From Nocardiopsis endophytica (GTDB lineage: Bacteria > Actinomycetota > Actinomycetes > Streptosporangiales > Streptosporangiaceae), in assembly GCF_027706725.1 (NCBI RefSeq), contig NZ_JAQFWQ010000042.1:1-55342 (forward strand): a stretch of DNA of 55,342 bases, written 5' to 3'. Under the pieces are notes generated by a model. That model was given only the letters and a program-made list of their open reading frames with translations. It was not told the origin of the DNA and did no database searches. The translations under genes were made by a program, and so were the position numbers. Below are positions 27,767-35,911 of the stretch, piece by piece (within the stretch, counting starts at the first letter, position 1; the number at the start of each line of letters is the position of its first letter).

Positions 27767-28577
27767 TGCCGAACTCCTCCTTGATCCGTTCGATGAGAGC
27801 CCGCGACGCCGACGGCGGTAGGGCGTCCGAGCACAGGTCACCGAACACGCCTCCGTACGCCTCTACGGTCGCGAGGTCGTCCCGGGCGTCGCTGGACACC
27901 CGATTCTCCATGTACACCGTCTGCCCCCGGTCAGGGATGGTGTAGAGGGTGAAGGAGCCATCCGCTCCGTGGTGGACCTCCGAGCTCATCGGCACGACCT
28001 GGACGGTGACCCGAGGTGTCGCGGCCACGTCCAGGATGTGGACGAGCTGCCGACGCATGGTCTCACCACCTCCGATCGGCCGCCGAAGCACATGCTCTTC
28101 CACCACTGCCTTGAAGACTGGGCCCCGCTCGTGCTCAAGGACGGCCTGACGACGGATGCGCGCGTTCACGGCCTCGTCGATCTCCGCCGGTGTGTCGCCA
28201 GGGCGCCCGGTCTGGATGAGGGCTCGGGCATATGGCTCCACCTGGAGGATCCCGGGCACGAGCGCGAGCTGGTACGCCCGGATCTCCGAAGCCTCGCGCT
28301 CCAAGGCGACGAAGTCCCGCGCCCACGACGCGTAGCCGTCCTCCCGATGGAGATCCTCCCATCGTTTCAGGAGTACTCCACCGGCGTTGAGAACCTCATC
28401 CATCCGCCGGATCTGTTCCGATCTGGTCCCTTTGCTCCCCCGCTCGATCCCGCTGATCTGTGACTGCCGAAGAAACACCGCCGATGCGAGCTGAGCTTGC
28501 GTAAGCCCAGCTCGCCCGCGCCATCGCCGCAGGTCATGTCCGAATCTCCGACGAGCCGCCTTAGGGAAACCCTCCAT
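27756..28577 (-). CDS. XRE regulator with DUF5753 domain
   Basis: 273 residues. The N-terminal helix-turn-helix (about 10-65; LTQAQLASAVFLRQSQISGI) is followed by the DUF5753 domain (about 85-265), with YQLALVPGILQVEPYARAL, VVEEHVLRRPIGGGETMRRQ and VQVVPMSSEVHHGADGSFTL. The length is typical. It overlaps the DUF397 gene. A strong ribosome site is not evident. The five-prime end abuts a divergent fragment of an RsbW-like ATPase gene, which in many actinobacteria is the third member of this kind of locus. Confidence 0.92.
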   Translation of the reverse strand: MEGFPKAARRRFGHDLRRWRGRAGLTQAQLASAVFLRQSQISGIERGSKGTRSEQIRRMDEVLNAGGVLLKRWEDLHREDGYASWARDFVALEREASEIRAYQLALVPGILQVEPYARALIQTGRPGDTPAEIDEAVNARIRRQAVLEHERGPVFKAVVEEHVLRRPIGGGETMRRQLVHILDVAATPRVTVQVVPMSSEVHHGADGSFTLYTIPDRGQTVYMENRVSSDARDDLATVEAYGGVFGDLCSDALPPSASRALIERIKEEFGSDQ

Positions 28578-28725
28578 GGGAAGGGGAATGTTCCTGATCG
28601 ATTCCCTGGCCGCCCACTGGCTCTACTTCCACAAGCCCGACGGCGGGTGCCTCTCCCTCACGCTGCTCACCCCGGACAGGGCCCCGGCGCCCGTGGCTCC
28701 TCAGCCCTTTCAGCCCTTCAGGTAG
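28576..28725 (+). pseudogene. Truncated remnant of an RsbW-like ATP-binding protein
   Basis: The plus strand encodes GRGMFLIDSLAAHWLYFHKP, then DGGCLSLTLLTPD, followed by a Pro-rich run and a stop at 28725. The pattern GRGxxLxDxLAxxW...GG..xxxxL is the C-terminal end (G2 box and last strand) of HATPase_c_2 anti-sigma-factor-type proteins. The ATP-binding N-terminal two thirds is missing, because the fragment starts exactly where the XRE gene starts on the other strand. Its 3' end overlaps the binding-protein gene by 16 bases. Assignment is by pattern only. Confidence 0.42.
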
Positions 28726-30413
28726 CCGATGTCCTCGTAGTCGTAGCTTCCGAAGCCCGGGGCTCCGATGTTGGCCAGGTCGGAGCGGACGGCCATCAAC
28801 TGCGGGCGCTGGTACAGCGGCAGGGTGTGGCCCTCTTCCCACAGGGCCTTGTCGGCGCGGTTCACCGCGCGCAGGGACTCCTCCTCGTCGAGGGTCTCCA
28901 GTGCGTCGTCCATCGCGGCGTCGATCTCCTTCGAGGCGATGCGGCCGACGTTGGAGCGCCACTCCTCGCCGTCCGGCCCTTCGACCGGGGACGCCCACTG
29001 CGGGAGCGAGTTGGAGATGGGGAACCGGCCGCCGGTGTTGACGAAGGCGACCATGTCGTAGTCGCCCGGCAGCACATAGCGTGAGAACAGTTCGTCCCCG
29101 CCCACCTGCTCGATGTCGACGCCGATGCCCGCCTCGCCGAGCATGGCCTGCACCATCTCCGCCTCGTCCTGGCCCGGGCGGAACCCGCGCGGGACCAGGA
29201 AGCGCAGTTCGAGCCGCTCGCCGTCCTTCTCGCGGATCCCGTCCTCGCCCGGCTTCCACCCGGCCTCGTCGAGCAGGGCGGCCGCGCGCTCGGGGTCGTG
29301 CCGCCCCCACTCGCCGCTGTTGTCGGTGAAGCCCGGCTGCCCCTCCAGCAGGAAGTGGTTGCCCAGCGGCTCGGCCTCCATGCCCAGCCCGCTCAGCGCC
29401 GCGTCGGTCAGGGCCTGCCGGTTCACCCCGAGGAACACCGCGTGCCGCACCCGCCGGTCCCGCAGGAGGGGGCTCTGGCCGTTCAGGGTGATGTGCCGGT
29501 AGTCCGGCCCGAGGGCGACGCGCACCTCCCCGTCCCCGGCGGAGTTGGCCCGGCCGAAGGACCCGGCGTCCACGGGCAGCGCGTAGGCGTCGATGCCGCC
29601 GTCCAGGAACGCGCTGTCCAGGCCCTCCTGGTCCATGGCGGTGAACACGATGCCGTCGAGCACAGCGGGGTCGCCCCACCAGTCCTCGGAGCGCCGCAGC
29701 TCCACCCGGCGAGCGCCGTCGTCGACCCCGGCCACCTCGAACGGCCCGGCGGTCACCGGGATGTCCCCGGTGAAGTCCTCGTTGAACGCCTCGGGGTCGC
29801 CCGCCACCGACTCGGGCAGCAGCGGGGCGAACAGCGACGGGTACTCCGAGAACGGCTCGGAGAACTCCACGACCGCCTCGTACTCGTCGGCGCCCTGCCG
29901 CACGCGGGCGATGCGGTCGTAGCCGACCTCGCCGCGCACCCGGTAGCCGTCGCCCCGACCGTCCAGCGCGTCGGCCGTGGCCCGGTAGTCCCGCCAGGTG
30001 ATGGGGGTGCCGTCGGACCAGCGCGCCTCCGGGTTGAGGCGCAGGGTCACCGTCTGCGGCCGGTCCGGCCCGGCCTCGCGCACCTCGGCGCCCAGCAGGT
30101 AGTCCGGGTCGGGCCGGGGCCCCTCCTCCGGGTCCACCTCGAAGGGGGTGGGCAGCACGGCGTCGGTGACGGTGCGCACGGTGGCCAGGTTGCCGTCGGC
30201 GTGGTGGGGGTTCCACTGGGCGGGGAACTCGTTGATGCCCCACTCCAGGGTGCCGCCGGGCTCGAGGTCGGCGCGGTCGGCGGCGCCCACGTCAACGCCG
30301 CCCGCGGCGGCGGGCCGGGGACCGGCGCCCTCCTCCGCGGGCGAGCAGGCGGCGGCGCCGAGGGCGACCGCGCACAGCAGTGCGGCGCCGCGCCGGGCAC
30401 GTCCCTGACCCAC
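28710..30413 (-). CDS. Oligopeptide/dipeptide ABC transporter substrate-binding lipoprotein
   Basis: 567 residues from a GTG at 30413, preceded by AAAGGGG. The first 22 residues form a lipoprotein signal (RARRGAALLCAVALGAAA then Cys23). The mature protein is SBP_bac_5: WGINEFPAQWNPHHAD, LRLNPEARWSDGTPITWRDY, YRHITLNGQSPLLRDRRVRH and ELRFLVPRGFRPGQDEAEM. The final KALWEEGHTLPLYQRPQLMA is also typical. A single DppB-like permease gene lies upstream on the same strand after a 115-base gap. No DppC, DppD or DppF genes are visible. The substrate is probably a peptide, but that is inferred from the family. Confidence 0.9.
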   Translation of the reverse strand: MGQGRARRGAALLCAVALGAAACSPAEEGAGPRPAAAGGVDVGAADRADLEPGGTLEWGINEFPAQWNPHHADGNLATVRTVTDAVLPTPFEVDPEEGPRPDPDYLLGAEVREAGPDRPQTVTLRLNPEARWSDGTPITWRDYRATADALDGRGDGYRVRGEVGYDRIARVRQGADEYEAVVEFSEPFSEYPSLFAPLLPESVAGDPEAFNEDFTGDIPVTAGPFEVAGVDDGARRVELRRSEDWWGDPAVLDGIVFTAMDQEGLDSAFLDGGIDAYALPVDAGSFGRANSAGDGEVRVALGPDYRHITLNGQSPLLRDRRVRHAVFLGVNRQALTDAALSGLGMEAEPLGNHFLLEGQPGFTDNSGEWGRHDPERAAALLDEAGWKPGEDGIREKDGERLELRFLVPRGFRPGQDEAEMVQAMLGEAGIGVDIEQVGGDELFSRYVLPGDYDMVAFVNTGGRFPISNSLPQWASPVEGPDGEEWRSNVGRIASKEIDAAMDDALETLDEEESLRAVNRADKALWEEGHTLPLYQRPQLMAVRSDLANIGAPGFGSYDYEDIGYLKG

Positions 30414-30528
30414 GTGCACCCCTTTCGGACGGTCCCCGACGGCCGAGGGGCGGCCGTTGGGCCCGTCGCGGACGAAAGCCACGATTGGAACAATCCGGAA
30501 ATAGTACTGCGATTCCGCCCCGGGCGCC
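30414..30528 (-). promoter_or_regulatory. Upstream region of the binding-protein gene
   Basis: This short gap contains GATTGGAACAATC (30483-30495), a palindrome of GATTG/CAATC arms, in a locally A/T-rich stretch with ATAGTACT next to it. It may hold a separate promoter or operator for the binding-protein gene. No regulator is assigned. Confidence 0.35.
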
Positions 30529-31500
30529 TCAGCTTCGGACCCGCGGATCGAGCACGACGCGCACCGTGTCGGCCACGGCACCCGCCGCCACCACGCACAC
30601 CGCGCCGAAGGCGCACGCCGCGGCCGCCGCGTTCACGTCCCCGGCCTCCACCGACTCGACCAGCATCCCGCCCACGCCGTGCCGGCCGAAGACCCGCTCG
30701 ACGAAGACGGCGCCGGTGAACATGGCCGCGGCGGTGTAGGCCACATAGGTGGAGGCCGGGACGAGGCTGGTGCGCAGGGCGTGCCCGCGCAGCGCCCGCC
30801 CCCGGGTGAGCCCCTTGGCCCGGGCGGTGCGCACGTAGTCCGCACCGGCCTCGTCGGCCATCAGTCCCCGCTGGTACCGGCTGACCACCGCGGCCAGCGG
30901 CAGGGCCAGCGCCACCGTCGGCAGGACGATGTAGCGGATCTGGTCGGCCGGGCCGGACCCGGGCGGCGCCTCCCCCGCGGTGCGCAGCAGCGCCTCCCCC
31001 GAGGCCGCGTTGAGCCCGATCGCCAGGGTCTGCAGGACGACCGCCACCACCAGCGGCGGCACCGAGATCAGCACCACCGCCCCGAGGGTGGCCGCGGTGT
31101 CCCTCGCGCGGTCCTTGTGGGCCCCCGCCCAGGCGCCCCAGGCCACCCCGGCGACCGACCCCAGGACGGCGCCCAGGACGAGCAGGCGGGTGCTGGCCGC
31201 CGCCCGGTCGGCCAGTTCGGCTCCGACCGGGCGCCCGTCCCAGGTCTCCCCGAGGTCGCCCGTGACCGCTCCGGAGGCCCACACCAGGTAGCGCCGGGCC
31301 AGCGGCACCTCGGGGTCGAGGTTGCGCTCGGCGAGCTGGCGCTCCACCTCCTGCTGGGGCGGGGGCGGCCGCTGTGCCGCGTAGTTGCCGGTGGGGTCGA
31401 GCACCGCGGCGCTGAGCAGGTAGGCACAGCTTGATGCCGCCGCCAGCAGGAGGGCGTATCCCGCCAGCCGGCGCAGCAGGAACAGCGCCGCCCGGCTCAC
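30529..31500 (-). CDS. DppB-like ABC transporter permease
   Basis: 323 residues. An N-terminal membrane helix (LRRLAGYALLLAAASSCAYL) is followed by the binding-protein-dependent permease domain with about five further helices. The EAA-type loop reads YVRTARAKGLTRGRALRGHA, and the C-terminus is VADTVRVVLDPRVRS, the usual DppB ending. The GTG start overlaps the dapF stop in a GTGA arrangement, so translation is coupled to dapF. A second permease (DppC) and ATPases are absent here, so this may be a partial system relying on subunits encoded elsewhere or a remnant still under selection. Confidence 0.86.
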   Translation of the reverse strand: MSRAALFLLRRLAGYALLLAAASSCAYLLSAAVLDPTGNYAAQRPPPPQQEVERQLAERNLDPEVPLARRYLVWASGAVTGDLGETWDGRPVGAELADRAAASTRLLVLGAVLGSVAGVAWGAWAGAHKDRARDTAATLGAVVLISVPPLVVAVVLQTLAIGLNAASGEALLRTAGEAPPGSGPADQIRYIVLPTVALALPLAAVVSRYQRGLMADEAGADYVRTARAKGLTRGRALRGHALRTSLVPASTYVAYTAAAMFTGAVFVERVFGRHGVGGMLVESVEAGDVNAAAAACAFGAVCVVAAGAVADTVRVVLDPRVRS

Positions 31501-32330
31501 CCCAGACGGACCTGGCCTTCCGCGACGATGACGGCGGGGCCGCGCAGGCGCGCGCCCCGGGCGTCGAGCAGGACCAGGCACTCGCCGCCGGGGACCCGGA
31601 CCCGCCAGGTGGCGCCCTGGTCCGGGGCGGCGCCGGCGGCCCGGGTGGCCGCGACGGCGGCGGCGACGATGCCGGTGCCGCAGGAGCGCGTCTCGCCCGA
31701 CCCGCGCTCGTACACGCGCATGTCCAGCACGCCGTCGCCGGCCGGGGCGACCACCTCGACGTTGCCGCCGTCGGGAAAGGCGGCCGCGTCGAGCGCCGGG
31801 GCGGCGGTCAGGTCGAGGCCGGCGACCGGGCCGTCGACCATGCAGGCGAGGTGGGGGTTGCCGACGGAGACGCGCAGGCCGCGCACCTCGCGGCCGTCGG
31901 CCAGCCGCGCTTCGCCGTCGCCGAGGACCTCCGGGCGGCCCATGTCCACGGTGACGTCGCCGTTGTCCTCGATCGCCACCGTGCGCAGGCCCGCGCGCGT
32001 GCCGACGTCGATGCTCCGCCCCTCGGCCAGGCCCGCGTGCAGGAGGTAGCGCGCGAAGACCCGCACGCCGTTGCCGCACATCTCGGCGATGCTGCCGTCG
32101 GCGTTGCGGTAGTCCATGAACCACTCGGCGGCCTCGGAGGAGGCCGCGGCGCCGGTGAGCGGTTCGCCGAGCGCGCGCGTGCGGACGACCCGCAGCACAC
32201 CGTCCGCGCCGATCCCGGCGCGGCGGTCGCACAGCCGGGCCACGAGACCGGCGCTGAGGTCCAGGGCACCGTCCGGGTCAGGGAGGATGACGAAGTCGTT
32301 CTCGGTGCCGTGGCCTTTGGCGAAACGCAT
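31497..32330 (-). CDS. dapF: Diaminopimelate epimerase
   Basis: 277 residues. It converts LL- to meso-diaminopimelate for lysine and peptidoglycan synthesis. It contains both catalytic cysteines of the cofactor-free racemase fold, in MCGNGVRVFARYL and in GETRSCGTGIVAA, plus KGHGTENDFVILPD at the N-terminus, DRRAGIGADGVL and SVGNPHLACMVDG. The ATG at 32330 gives the usual opening; an ATG three codons upstream is possible. It is divergent from miaA with a 135-base gap and coupled to the permease downstream. Confidence 0.95.
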   Translation of the reverse strand: MRFAKGHGTENDFVILPDPDGALDLSAGLVARLCDRRAGIGADGVLRVVRTRALGEPLTGAAASSEAAEWFMDYRNADGSIAEMCGNGVRVFARYLLHAGLAEGRSIDVGTRAGLRTVAIEDNGDVTVDMGRPEVLGDGEARLADGREVRGLRVSVGNPHLACMVDGPVAGLDLTAAPALDAAAFPDGGNVEVVAPAGDGVLDMRVYERGSGETRSCGTGIVAAAVAATRAAGAAPDQGATWRVRVPGGECLVLLDARGARLRGPAVIVAEGQVRLG

Positions 32331-32465
32331 GGAGATCATCTTATGACTGGATCGGCGACCCTGGAGCCGTACCGGTGGACCTGTCCGGAGCCGTCCATGC
32401 GCCGCGGTTCCGGGGGCACCGCGGGGGCGTCCGATCAGGTCGCCGCCCGCTGCCAAACTGGAGGA

Positions 32466-33497
32466 ATGGGCACGAGCACGGACAACGACGGGACCAGGTT
32501 CGACGACGCCGCCGGTGAGGGCGGCGCACAGGGGCGGGCCGGGATCCCGGTCGTGTCCGTCGTCGGCCCCACCGCCGCCGGGAAGTCCGACCTCGCCGTC
32601 GACATCGCCCTGCGCCTGCGCGCCTCCGGCCGCCATGCGGAGATCATCAACGCCGACTCCATGCAGCTCTACCGCGGCATGGACATCGGCACCGCCAAGA
32701 TGGCCGAAGGGGAGCGGCGCGGGGTCGAGCACCACCTGCTCGACATCTGGGACGTGACCGAGCCCGCCGACGTCGCCCGGTTCCAGTACCTCGCGCGCGG
32801 GATCGTCGACCGCCTGCGCTCCCAGGGGGCGGTGCCGATCCTCGTCGGGGGGTCGGGACTGTACGTGCGCGCCGTCCTGGACAAGCTGGAGTTCCCCGGC
32901 ACCGACCCGCGCGTGCGCGCGCGCCTGGAGGCCGAGCTGGCCGAGTCCGGACCGGGCCCACTGCACGCGCGCCTGGCCGAGCGCGACCCGGCCGCCGCTG
33001 AGGCGATCCTGCCGAGCAACGGGCGCCGGATCGTGCGCGCGCTGGAGGTCATCGAACTCACCGGCCGCCCGTTCACGGCCACGCTGCCCGACCACGTCTC
33101 GTCGTACCCGTCGGTCCAGGTCGGCCTGGAGGTGCCGCGCCCCGAACTGGACGAGCGCATCGAGCTGCGTGTGGACCGGATGTGGCAGGCGGGACTCGTG
33201 GAGGAGGTCCGCGCCCTGGAGGAGCACGGACTGTCCGAGGGGCGGACGGCGCCGCGCGCGCTGGGCTACGCCCAGGTGCTGCGGTTCCTGCGCGGGGAGT
33301 GCACCGAGGAGGAGGCGCGCGAGGAGACCGTCCGCGCCACGCGCCGCTTCGCCCGGCGCCAGGAGTCGTGGTTCCGCCGCGACCCGCGCGTGCAGTGGCT
33401 CCCCTACGACGCCCCCGACCTGACCGCCCGCGCGCTGGCCCTGGTCGAGGAGGGGATCACGGCAGGCGGCGCCGCCCCGGCGCCCCCTTCTCGCTGA
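32466..33497 (+). CDS. miaA: tRNA dimethylallyltransferase
   Basis: 343 residues. It adds the dimethylallyl group to A37 of tRNAs reading U-starting codons, the substrate for MiaB. Signatures are the P-loop VVGPTAAGKSDLAVDIA, NADSMQLYRGMDIGTAK, GVEHHLLDIWDV, GGSGLYVRAVLDKLEFPGT, and the tRNA-binding region ending ATRRFARRQESWFRRDPR. The N-terminus carries about 27 extra low-complexity residues. GGAGGA lies unusually close to the ATG. miaB is 3.8 kb away in this window, with a P450 locus and two minus-strand genes between them. Confidence 0.95.
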   Translation: MGTSTDNDGTRFDDAAGEGGAQGRAGIPVVSVVGPTAAGKSDLAVDIALRLRASGRHAEIINADSMQLYRGMDIGTAKMAEGERRGVEHHLLDIWDVTEPADVARFQYLARGIVDRLRSQGAVPILVGGSGLYVRAVLDKLEFPGTDPRVRARLEAELAESGPGPLHARLAERDPAAAEAILPSNGRRIVRALEVIELTGRPFTATLPDHVSSYPSVQVGLEVPRPELDERIELRVDRMWQAGLVEEVRALEEHGLSEGRTAPRALGYAQVLRFLRGECTEEEAREETVRATRRFARRQESWFRRDPRVQWLPYDAPDLTARALALVEEGITAGGAAPAPPSR

Positions 33498-33720
33498 TCT
33501 CGGGGGAATCGTCCCTACCGGAGCGGTCTCGGGTGCCGGGTTCTCGCAGTGCGCGTGGGGGCGGGCCGGGGTGCAGGGGCATCCTGGGTCGTGAAACCGA
33601 CACCTGATCCGCATGAAAGCGTCGATCCGACGACGCGGGATGCCCGCCCCCTCTCCGCTCGCTCGAAATGCCCGGTGTGCCCCGCCCGGACGGCCCCCTC
33701 CGCGATGAGATCAGCGTCGG
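33495..33720. repeat. Intergenic palindromic repeat (copy at miaA end)
   Basis: This starts with CGCTGATCTCGGGGGAATCG overlapping the miaA end and finishes with GATGAGATCAGCG. Inside, GTCGTGAAACCGAC (33588-33601) faces GTCGATCCGACGAC (33621-33634) within a larger imperfect palindrome that extends into GGGGCATCC/GGGATGCCC flanks. The last part, GCCCGCCCCCTCTC onward to ATGCCCGGTGTGCC, is nearly the same as at 46,048-46,085. It lies between convergent gene ends and may also terminate transcription. Confidence 0.7.
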
Positions 33721-33722
33721 GC

Positions 33723-34409
33723 TCAGTCGCGGGTCCAGCGGGCCACGAAGTAGCCGACGCCGTACGGCGCCTCGTGGGCGAGGAGCTCCCCCTTGACGGC
33801 GCCCCCGTCCGTCGCCCCGGCGAGGACCTGCCAGGCCGGGCGCCCTGCGGCCATCAGCTCCCGGGCCAGTGCCGGATCGACCCGGGCCAGCGCGTCGGCG
33901 TCGGCGCGCGCCAGGGCCGACGCCACCTCCTCGTCGAAGGCGGGCGCCCGGTCGTCCGGCCTTCCGGGCGAGGAGGGCGGGCGGCGCGCGCTGCCGTCGC
34001 CCATCACCAGCAGCGCCACGGCAGGCGCCTCGGCCGCCAGCTCCGCCCCGAGCGCGAGGCATTCCTCCGGCGCGGCGTCCGAGGCGACTTCGACGTAGGC
34101 GTCCGGCGCCGCCCCCTCGCGTTCGCACAGCCAGCGGCCGATGGTCAGGGACAGCGGCAGCACCGGCGGCTGCGGGCCGATAGGGAACGGCACACCGTAC
34201 GGCGCCAGGTCTCCCCCGCTGTCGGGCCCGTAGCGGCGCGTGCGCTCGCCCGGCCCGACGACGACGAGGCGGTCCGCGCCACTCGCGTTCAAAGCCCCGA
34301 CCACGGCGCCGCACTCGCGCCGGAGGTCGTCGAGATCGGCCGCGGCGCCCGCGGCCACGTCAGGGACGAGCAGAGGCGGAAAAGGGCACACTGCGGCGGC
34401 GGTCAGCAT
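33723..34409 (-). CDS. LigB-like (class III extradiol dioxygenase-type) protein
   Basis: 228 residues. The opening AAAVCPFPPLLVPDVAAGAA, the RLVVVGPGERTRRYGPDSGG segment, and the ending VLAGATDGGAVKGELLAHEA then PYGVGYFVARW match the actinobacterial proteins annotated as class III extradiol dioxygenase subunit B-like, found next to miaA, miaB and dapF. The metal-binding residues of true dioxygenases are not evident, so enzymatic activity is doubtful. GTGGGGAG precedes the ATG. The conserved neighbourhood suggests a link to tRNA modification or a shared transcription unit in ancestors; function remains unknown. Confidence 0.8.
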   Translation of the reverse strand: MLTAAAVCPFPPLLVPDVAAGAAADLDDLRRECGAVVGALNASGADRLVVVGPGERTRRYGPDSGGDLAPYGVPFPIGPQPPVLPLSLTIGRWLCEREGAAPDAYVEVASDAAPEECLALGAELAAEAPAVALLVMGDGSARRPPSSPGRPDDRAPAFDEEVASALARADADALARVDPALARELMAAGRPAWQVLAGATDGGAVKGELLAHEAPYGVGYFVARWTRD

Positions 34410-34512
34410 GGCTCCCCACCCTAGACCGTCCTCCAGCGCGCTCTCCGCCGTCGACACCCTTGGCCGAGCGTGGAGCGGGACGGCGGATACGCCGCCCGGA
34501 CCGACCAGAGGA

Positions 34513-34869
34513 TCAGGCGTCGCGCACGGTCTCCAAGGTCTTATGCAAGAGCTCCTCATACGCCGTCGTGACTTCCGAGACGTAGAAGAGGTACCAGCCC
34601 TCGTCGCTGTACAGGCGGACACTGAGCAACGCGGACGCAGCCCCTTCCCTCCTGATCTCCAACCGGGCCGGGAGGTTGCGGCGGCCGATCTGCGTATAGC
34701 AGCCGAACATCCGGAACGTGAAGCGGGAGCCGTGGACGGCATCGATGCGGTCGCCGTCCCCTTGGGCGACCCGCCACCCCGCACTCCTGAGCCGCGTCGC
34801 CAACCGGCCGATGTCAGCATCGCGGCCGTCGAGCGGGATCTCCTCCCGCCGATCGAATATCTCCGCCAT
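34513..34869 (-). CDS. Hypothetical protein, 118 residues
   Basis: No recognised family. The protein is small and soluble-looking, with mixed alpha/beta character: IGRLATRLRSAGWRVAQGDG, FTFRMFGCYTQIGRRNLPAR, LYSDEGWYLFYVSEVTTAYE and a final helix EELLHKTLETVRDA. The balanced composition and lack of low complexity argue that it is real. The ATG at 34869 has no strong ribosome site. It lies between the LigB-like gene and the divergent TetR gene on the other strand. Confidence 0.65.
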   Translation of the reverse strand: MAEIFDRREEIPLDGRDADIGRLATRLRSAGWRVAQGDGDRIDAVHGSRFTFRMFGCYTQIGRRNLPARLEIRREGAASALLSVRLYSDEGWYLFYVSEVTTAYEELLHKTLETVRDA

Positions 34870-35016
34870 CGCCTGTGAACCCCCGCCGCTCGGCGCCGCC
34901 TGGAAATGCTGTCCGACACTACCGGCGCGCCGGCCGCCGCCTCCCCCGTCGGCCGGGGCCGGACACCCCACCGCGCCCCCTTGCCCCGGGGCGCCGAGCG
35001 GGCTACGGTGGCGCTG

Positions 35017-35048
35017 TGACCAGATGACCGGATTTGAAAATCTGGTCA
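35017..35048 (+). promoter_or_regulatory. Likely TetR operator
   Basis: TGACCAGAT (35017-35025) and ATCTGGTCA (35040-35048) are perfect inverted arms separated by 14 bases. They lie 65 bases before the TetR start, in an otherwise GC-rich region. Autoregulation, and control of the P450 gene downstream, are inferred. Confidence 0.6.
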
Positions 35049-35112
35049 AAGCACGGCATGGACGGGTTTCCCGACGCCGGAGCGGCGGACGGGCGAGGAG
35101 GAGCGGACGGCG

Positions 35113-35847
35113 ATGGCAGGGCGTGTACGCGAGGCCGACACCAGCGACGCCGAGAAGGACCTGCGCGCCGAGCGCATCCTCGACGCCGCCGCGGACCTCT
35201 TGGCGGCGCAGGGCTACCGCCGCGTGTCCATCAGCGAGGTCGCGCGCCGCGCCGACGTCGGCAAGGGCACGGTCTACCTGCACTTCCCCACCAAGGAGGC
35301 GCTGTTCCTGACCGTGATGCTGCGGGCGCAGGCGGCCCTGGCCGACCGGATGATCGCCGAGATCCGCACCGACCCCATGGCGGTCCTGCCCCACCGCTCC
35401 GCCCGCGCCACCTACCTGGGCGCCGACGCCGACCCGGTCCTGCACGCGGTGCTGATCGGCAACTCCGAGACGCTCGGCATCCTCACCCGCGAGGCCCGGC
35501 GCATCCTGGGCGACCTCATCGACCGCCGCCGCGAGGCCCAGCGCGCCCACTTCGCGGTGCTGCGCGAGAACGGACTGCTGCGCACCGACAGCCCGCTCGA
35601 CGACCAGCGCCGCTCCTACGGCATCGTGGTGACCGGCTTCCTGACCTCCGGGCCTCTGCTGAGCGCCGACGGCGCCGACGCGGAGACGCTGGCCGGGATG
35701 CTCGCCACCACCGTGCGCAACGCCTTCGAGCCCGCACCCGACCCCGACCCCGCGGCGGTCCGCGCCGTCGCGCCGCGCGTCGCCGATTCCTTCACCGACG
35801 TGCTGGGGCGGATGCGGGAGGAGATCGCACGGCTCAAGCTCACCTGA
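35113..35847 (+). CDS. TetR-family transcriptional regulator
   Basis: 244 residues. The N-terminal helix-turn-helix at about 18-65 (ERILDAAADLLAAQGYRRVS; SEVARRADVGKGTVYLHFPT) is textbook TetR. The C-terminal ligand domain is divergent and cannot be assigned to a ligand class. GAGGAGGAG lies upstream of the ATG. The cytochrome P450 gene starts 64 bases after the stop on the same strand, which makes it the most likely target together with the gene itself. Confidence 0.92.
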   Translation: MAGRVREADTSDAEKDLRAERILDAAADLLAAQGYRRVSISEVARRADVGKGTVYLHFPTKEALFLTVMLRAQAALADRMIAEIRTDPMAVLPHRSARATYLGADADPVLHAVLIGNSETLGILTREARRILGDLIDRRREAQRAHFAVLRENGLLRTDSPLDDQRRSYGIVVTGFLTSGPLLSADGADAETLAGMLATTVRNAFEPAPDPDPAAVRAVAPRVADSFTDVLGRMREEIARLKLT

Positions 35848-35911
35848 CCCCCTGCGGGGCCGGGCCCGGCAGCGGTGGCGAGCCGCTGGGCCCGACACGA
35901 GAGGACGCGAC

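Noticed and set aside
28561-30243. Alternative minus-strand frame across the binding-protein gene
   Set aside because: The out-of-frame reading is Arg/Gly/Pro-rich. The other frame encodes a lipoprotein signal and full SBP_bac_5 signatures.
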